Shown here one piece after another: positions 58,329 to 64,000 of a DNA stretch of 64,000 nt. Within the stretch, counting starts at the first letter, position 1; every line of letters starts with the position of its first letter. Source of the DNA: Chlamydomonas reinhardtii. Taxonomy: Eukaryota; Chlorophyta; Chlorophyceae; Chlamydomonadales; Chlamydomonadaceae. Below the pieces are notes generated by a model, which saw only the letters and a program-made list of their open reading frames with translations, did not search any database and was not told the origin of the DNA. A program made the position numbers and the translations under genes. Where the stretch lies: assembly GCF_000002595.2 (NCBI RefSeq), contig NC_057013.1, positions 62,001-126,000 of the forward strand, in the 5' to 3' direction.

Positions 58329-58434
58329 GCACCGCACCACACCACACCGCACTGCACCGCACCGCACCGCACCGCACCGCACCGCACCGCACCGCACCGC
58401 ACCGCACCGCACCGCACCGCACCGCACCGCACCG
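58329..58434. repeat. (GCACC)n minisatellite
   Basis: About twenty 5-base units (GCACC) run in tandem, regular in the right two thirds and degenerate at the left. It generates long open frames of no biological meaning on both strands. Confidence 0.95.
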
Positions 58435-58471
58435 TTGTCAAGAGTCGTCAAACCTGTGAATCCGCTCCCGC

Positions 58472-58723
58472 TCAGTCGCTGTCGCACAGGTCAACGACCT
58501 CCACCAGGCCCCACTTCTTAATGCTGATGCTGCTCTTGTTCTTGCAGGCGCCGCACCGCGCGTCAACCTTTCCCCCGTCGCGCACCTCGACCGCCCTCGC
58601 GATGTGGCTCCACTGCCCACAGTGGAAGAAGCGGCCTGTGAAGAAGCGCGGGTTGGTCTGCCGCAGGCCTTTGCGCCCCGCCAGGCCCTGGCCGCCTCCC
58701 CCCCCTGGCCGCCACTGTGGCAT
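58472..58723 (-). pseudogene. Possible cysteine-rich coding fragment
   Basis: An 83-codon minus-strand frame reads TGRFFHCGQWSHIARAVEVR, then DGGKVDARCGACKNKSS, ending near LCDSD. The His/Cys spacing (HC...H...C-x2-C) is reminiscent of a small zinc-binding end piece. There is no clear start, partner exon or named family. It may be a transposon-derived or gene fragment; it may also be chance. Confidence 0.25.
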
Positions 58724-60015
58724 CTACTGCCCCATGCGCTATGCTAATTGGATGGGCAAAATCATATCATCGGCGACCTTGTAGATGCATGGTGGGCTGG
58801 CTTGGACTACGCCAGCTTTAGTTGGGGGTTCCTGAATTTTTGCACCATTTCAATGGACACGTTCGTGCCATCCCTTGCCATCCGTGACCAGCCCTTGCGC
58901 GCACAACGTGGACAAACCAGCTGATACGTGTGTGTCAGATGCTGCTTACCACGCTGAGCCGCAACGTAAAAACGGGGAGGGGGGTTCGTTGCGGCCGAAA
59001 CGTGGCGCTGGCATTTGCTGGCCTCGCTCGCTGGCCATTGGGGCGGAAAACCCTAGACCTAGATTCTGCGGACGCGAGGTAAGCTGGCGATAGCTACCGA
59101 TAGCTATAAACCAATGCACGTGTTCATGCTGCATCCATTCCTCACTCGAGCGCTCAGTCGTGAATCTTATTGCAAACTCGAGTCCTGCGCTCGGCCTGTT
59201 TGTGTCAGTTAAGGGCTGAACGCGATTCCGGTCGCGGGAGCCTTTTCGTCCATGCGGTATTTGTAGAATGACACCTTGGGTATTGTAAGCTACCTACAGG
59301 GAATTTCTGTGTACCCGATCGGCAATCGATCATACCAAAGTAACCTGAGAGGTCATCGTAAGTCGCCGGCAACACCAAACAAACAACTCCCAAACTACAT
59401 CTATTCTACCTAGCTGATCCTCTATCATAGGGCTGCACGTCTACGAAACCACAGCCCGACCGACCAGAACTTTTAGCTTTTTGGCCCTGGCTGCCTGGCT
59501 AGAGCTACGATTTTATGCTTTGGGCGACCAATACGTAGCTGCCACATTGCTGAGACTACAAGCGGTCACAGAGCGCTAGTCTCCGCCAACCGTCGTCCCA
59601 AGGCAGGTTTGGCCCAGGCAGAAAGTCCGTCCCAGTTGACCGACACTGCTAGACACTCAAAATTGCATTCTCATTTGTGCGAGTTCATAAACGCTGCACA
59701 CAACTAGTGACTGGGACTTACTCGGCGCCTACCTGACGCCCTGCGCGCCCTAGAGTTCAGAGAGCCGGCAGAAGGACGGCAGCTGGAGCACCAGCTGGCA
59801 AGTCGCTTTCTGGAGGCTGAAGAAGACCATCGACACTTGGTGGACTGCATACTGCTTGTCACCAGCTTGTTGTCGTCGGGCACAGTTAGGAGGCAGGCTT
59901 CATGGACGGCTGACCGCATAAACGTGCTATAAGGCAGCGTCTGCTTTACTTTGGCACGAACGGCTGAAAAATCAGGAGGTCCAGGAATTCCAGTACTCCG
60001 CGTCAAGCAAAACAG

Positions 60016-61190
60016 ATGACAACAATCGGTGCCACTGGTGGCGTTTTTGTGTTCGCGAGTGATGGACGGCTTAGAAGTGTCACTAAAGGAGCATCTTGCA
60101 ACGCTAACTCCCAGCGCGAAGGCGCAAACCAGAGCCCCGTCTCGGCGCACTGGATTTGCGCGCCGAGTTCACAGTCCGCAGAGGCCGCGGCCCCCAGCGC
60201 CGGTGACAATCAGACGGCTGACGCGCAGCTGACCGCGCTGGAGGGCGCTAACCCGCCAGGCCGCCAACAAGATCAGAACCACCAGCTGCCGGTACAAGAC
60301 GTTGGTCGCCACCACGTGGGCGGTAAAGCGGAGGCCGCACTATGCACTGCCGCCACATCAGGGCCCGCGCCAGCACCGCCACTCTCGCCGTCGGGCCAGG
60401 ATGCGTGGGGCTGTCATGTCCCGGCGGGCGCCGCAGTCGGCAGCCAGCCGGAGATATCTGCGGGCGGGGGTGGCGCAGGAGCGGCGGCACAGGGCTCAGG
60501 TGGCCGGCTGCTGCCTGCGCCAGCCGCGACCTTGTCACCCTGTCAGGTGCCACCTCAGCCACACGCGGGCTTGCAGCAGCAACGGCATTCGCAATCCTCC
60601 TCGTCATCCTTGGAGCACCGTGACCACCCATGGCAACAGGCGCTGCCGCAACACCATGGCCAGCTGCTGCCGGGTCAGCACCAGCACCAGCAGGGGGCGA
60701 TGGGTGCCCTCGAACCAGTGGGCTGCAGCGGCATGCACTGGAATGGATCCGGGTCCGGGTCCGCCCACGTCCCTGATGCCGGCCATTTCACAGCCGCAGG
60801 TGGCCCGGCGCCGGGGCAGCAGCTGGCGCTGGCGCCGGGTTCTGAGGCAGCGGCCGGGCAGGGCGCAGCGGCCGCGCCTGGCTCGGCCCATCCGCCCTAC
60901 CCCTTCCCGCACGTGCCGCCGCCGTATCCATACGGGCGGGGTGGGCCGCTGTGGGGGCCCGGGGGCTACCCCTACCCACACCACCACGGCTACGTGCGAG
61001 GTGGAGTGGCTGCAGCCACAGCGGGGCGGCCCTTCCCGGCAGGGCACCTGTCGTCGCCATACCACCACCTGCAAGGCCAGCACCCGCACACGCGCAGCGC
61101 CTGGCACCACCACCCCTACGGTCACTCGGCGTACGGACACCCGCACGCCAGGCTCATGGCCCACCAGTACCACCACCACCATCAGCATCA

Positions 61191-61221
<31 letters not shown>

Positions 61222-63889
61222 CCCTCCCCTGATGCAGGGCGCGGACCTGCGGAGGAGCAGCAGTCTCGGGGCGGCAACGGCAGTGGAGGCGCTGGCAGTC
61301 TGGGTGGCGTGGGTGGTGCCAGTAACAGCGGTGCCGCTGTGGGCGCTGGTGGCGGCGGTCGTTTCACACCGGCTGCGGGCGGAACCTTCCGCAGCTGGGC
61401 GGCGGGTCAGCACCCGCAGCAGCAGCAGGCCGCTTGGAGTGCGGGCAGCGGTGCCCAGCCGTCGCTGCAGGAGCGGGGTCAGGGTCAGGGGCTGGGGCTG
61501 GGGCAAGCCCAAGATAGCGCAGCCGCAGGCTTGCCGCTACACCAGCAACACCCAGGGCTCCACGGCGCCCAGCAGCAGCAGGAGCACCTGCACCAGCAGT
61601 CCTCGCAGCGGCAGCACCTTGGGTGCGGGGGGCCGCTTCGTACCGCCGGCGGCTTCCAGCCACAACGCCTCAGCTACCCGTGGCCGCCGCCAGCTGCCGC
61701 TCGCCCCGACATGCCCCGCCCCTACCCCGCACACTTGCACCAGCCCCAGCTGGCCAGTGGGGACGAGGGTCGCGGTGTCAGCACTAGCAGCTGGGGCATC
61801 GGAAGCGGCGGCAGTGGCGGTGAGGGTGGTGCGGCGGTGGCTGGGCCGGCCGGCGCCGCGGCCGCGCTGGCCATGAGCAGTGGTGCTCGCCGCGGCAGTG
61901 GCGGTGGAGGGGGCGGCGTGTGGGACGGCGGCATGGCTGCCAGTGCCAGCCCAGCCTCATACGCCTCGGGGCCGGTCGTCGCCGCCCCAAGTGCGGTGGC
62001 GCCACCGCAGGTCCCTCCTGGCGAGGGCGGGGGCATGGGGGTCGGGGCGACGGCGCCGGTGCCTCTGCCGCGGGAGCTATGTGTCAATGAGGTGACCTGG
62101 CCTGCCTGCGTATCCGCCGCAGCCGCCCATGCTGGCGCAGGCATCTTCCGCCGCCACTCGTCTTTCGGCTCGCTGGGTCCGCTCCCTGCCGCTGGCGCCT
62201 CCACATCACCGCCCTACAGCAGCGCCGGCGGGGGCGCCGGCGGCCAGTACCACCAGCCGCCGGCGCAGCAGCAGCAGCATCCTGCAGTGACGCCACCGCC
62301 TCGAGCGTCAGGTGGCGGTTGGGATCTGTCCTCGCTGCCTCCACCGCAACCATCCGGCGAAACCTACAGCAGCAGCAGCCACGGCAGCCACATGCGCGCT
62401 GCCTCGTGGTGCGGCTCTCCCCCACCCGCCGTCGCAGCAACAGCGGGTGCCGGCCCTCAAGGCCCCACGCAGCCGCAGCTAGGCCTACAGGTGCAGCACT
62501 CGCACCAACCGCTGCCCAGCGCATTCTCGTCTGGCTCCGCCGCGCCCGCTTCCGCTGGCTTTACAGCCGGCGCCGGCGGTAATAGCCACAACAGCGCCAC
62601 CATGGCCTCCCAACACGGCCTGCCTGCCGGTGCCCCGGGTTGCGCTACTGGGCCCTTGGCCATGGAGATTCAGGGCGGCGGGGCTGGCGACGCGGCGGGG
62701 CTGTCACGGCGGATGAGCTCCTACAGCGGCCTACACGCCTCGCCCTGCTTCAGGAGCAGCGCGAGCGGCACGCCCTCAGAGCCCCAGGCGCCCGGCAGCG
62801 CTCCGCAGCAGTCCGCCGGAGCAGCGGCAGCAGCCGCGCCCCAGCCTGGCGCCGGCTGCGGCTATGCGCACGTTTCCGGGCTGCCGGCGCCGCGCTCTGA
62901 CCGCATCTTAAACGAGACCTACAGCGCTGGCGCCAGTGCTGCTACCGGTGCAGGCTACAGTGACTGCGCCGTTCCGTTCCGCGCCTACAGCAGCTCGGGC
63001 TTAAACCTACACGCGCTGCCGCCGCTGCTGCAGTCGGCCATGCCGGCCGCGACAGGCATGGCGGTAACGACGGCTGCCCCGGAGGAGGCGGCGTCGCCCT
63101 TCCGCTTCTCGAACAGCCCGCCGCAGACCTTCGAGGACATCAAGTTGCGCCTGGCGCAGCAGGAGGCGGCAGCCGCGGCTGCCGCAGTGGATCCTGCGCT
63201 GCCGGTCCCGCCAGTCCAGCTGGTAACGCCGCCGGCCGCACCACAGCCGAACCCGGAGCTGCAGCCGTCGCCGTCGAAGCGGTTGAAGGGCCCCTCCGAG
63301 CAGGGCGCGGCCGCGGCATCGGCCCGCAAGGCTGCCAAGGTGAAGAAGCAGGAGGAGGCCGGCGCGGCGGATGCAGCGGCGCAGGGGCAGCAGCCAAAGG
63401 ATGCGGCGGCGGGCGGCGCTACCAAAGGATCAGCCGGCCGCACTGCCAGTCGCGGTGGTGGAGGCGGCGGCTGCCGTGCTAGTGCGCTGCCTGCACCAGT
63501 GCTGGTGCGCGTCACGTCCAAGCGACGCACCCGCAACAACAACAAAAACAAGTCAGTAGGCGGTAATTGTCAAATATGACGCGTGTAATGCAATGCTGTT
63601 GTTGTTGTAGCAGCCAGCATTCTGCAAACCAGTTGGCATCCGGTCACACCCTGTCGCGCTTGCACTGACTCCATCGCTGACCCGCCAGGTTTGCCTCCGG
63701 CGGCTCCGATGGCTCACACCAGCCTGCCGCGCCGCCGCCGCCCCGCCGCCGCCGCTCCTCCAGCGGGCTCGCCGCCGGCGAGGATGGACTGGTGCCATAC
63801 CGCGAGGTGTACGGCACCTTTCACCCGGGGCCCTACCTGAGAAACAAGGAGTGCATCGAGCACGACGGCCGCATGATCACCCGTGGCCA
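60016..63889 (+). CDS. Large disordered nuclear protein with SAND/VARL-like domain (partial)
   Basis: Exon 1 (60016-63551) is a single open frame of about 1178 codons; exon 2 (63689-63889) joins in phase. The gene then continues beyond the window after a GTGAGT donor. Residues 1-1100 are low-complexity: Gly/Ser/Ala/Pro-rich with a His/Gln block near residues 385-405 and Tyr/Pro/His-rich segments. Motifs resembling phosphorylation sites (RRHSSFGSLG, SRRMSSYSGL) and a bipartite-type basic region (SPSKRLKG, then ASARKAAKVKKQEE) suggest a nuclear regulator. Exon 2 ends EVYGTFHPGPYLRNKECIEH, then DGRMITRGQ. The pattern G-T-F-H-x-G-x-Y, C-I, D-G-x-x-I/W-T-R fits the start of a SAND or volvocine RegA-like (VARL) DNA-binding domain, whose rest would lie in the next exon. 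The long GC-rich frame with consistent amino-acid bias supports coding. Start: first ATG of the frame. Confidence 0.7.
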
Positions 63890-64000
63890 GTGAGTGCGGC
63901 CTGACGTTGAGGTTTGGGGGTGGTAAGGTCACTTTGCGTTTGGCGCCCCTGTCCTTGGTCCCTCATTATGCGCGAACTGCCGGCATCGCAGGCGATCGTT
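63890..64000 (+). other. Intron of the SAND-like gene, running off the window
   Basis: It begins with the donor GTGAGT and contains no acceptor clearly linked to a coding continuation before the window ends. Confidence 0.6.

Larger units (their letters stand above)
56382..60015. other. Gene-poor space between divergent genes
   Basis: About 3.6 kb between the starts of the 1127-residue gene (-) and the SAND-like gene (+). It contains the second copy of the 41-bp repeat, a (GCACC)n minisatellite, a possible cysteine-rich fragment and otherwise less GC-rich sequence. Short direct repeats of GATAGCTA lie near 59087-59105. No well-supported gene is seen. Confidence 0.5.

Noticed and set aside
58093-58520. 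Several frames with repeated HRTAP or CGAVR peptides
   Set aside because: They are translations of the (GCACC)n minisatellite.

Overview
This window is nuclear DNA from a volvocine green alga, almost certainly Chlamydomonas reinhardtii or a very close relative. The base composition is strongly GC-rich. The genes are dense with short introns that use GTGAG/GTAAG donors and CAG acceptors, and TGTAA poly(A) signals lie downstream of several genes. The best species evidence is the centriolar cartwheel gene BLD10. When I joined its 27 exons the frame stayed open throughout and gave 1640 residues, the length published for C. reinhardtii Bld10p. I found no bacterial or organellar features, tRNA, rRNA or CRISPR array.

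Layout. 666-7144 (-) BOP1/ERB1 ribosome-biogenesis WD40 protein. 7755-8972 (+) small Sel1-repeat protein, divergent from BOP1. 9648-15431 (+) extended-synaptotagmin-like SMP/C2 lipid-transfer protein. 16346-18721 (-) proteasome subunit alpha type 4, convergent with the previous gene. 19637-21375 (+) SPATA4-like calponin-homology protein. 22128-23174 (+) JTB-family single-pass membrane protein. 24248-32802 (-) BLD10/CEP135. 34544-37140 (-) type II membrane glycosyltransferase with a DxD-like site. 38064-39597 (-) multi-span small membrane protein. 39953-40222 (+) tiny single-pass protein. 40751-43630 (+) PAM2/CUE/DUF1771/Smr protein. 45307-45734 (-) tiny membrane protein. 49628-56381 (-) 1127-residue protein of unknown function. 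60016 to beyond the window end (+) large disordered nuclear protein leading into a SAND/VARL-like domain.

Nearly all exon models were tested by reading phase at every junction, and every complete model sums to a whole number of codons. Most genes are housekeeping: ribosome assembly, proteasome, ER contact sites, mRNA-binding adaptor. Two relate to cilia (BLD10 and the SPATA4-like protein), which lie within 14 kb of each other.

The larger spaces (45.7-49.6 kb and 56.4-60.0 kb) carry mobile-element debris: a LINE-type remnant, an element with imperfect terminal inverted repeats that has a partial inverted copy at 23.4 kb, a 41-bp island shared by both spaces, and a (GCACC)n minisatellite. The points most worth a second look are the unknown 1127-residue gene, the tandem PAM2 motifs, the algal JTB homologue, the perfect 23-bp intronic hairpin in BOP1 and the truncated SAND-type regulator at the right edge.
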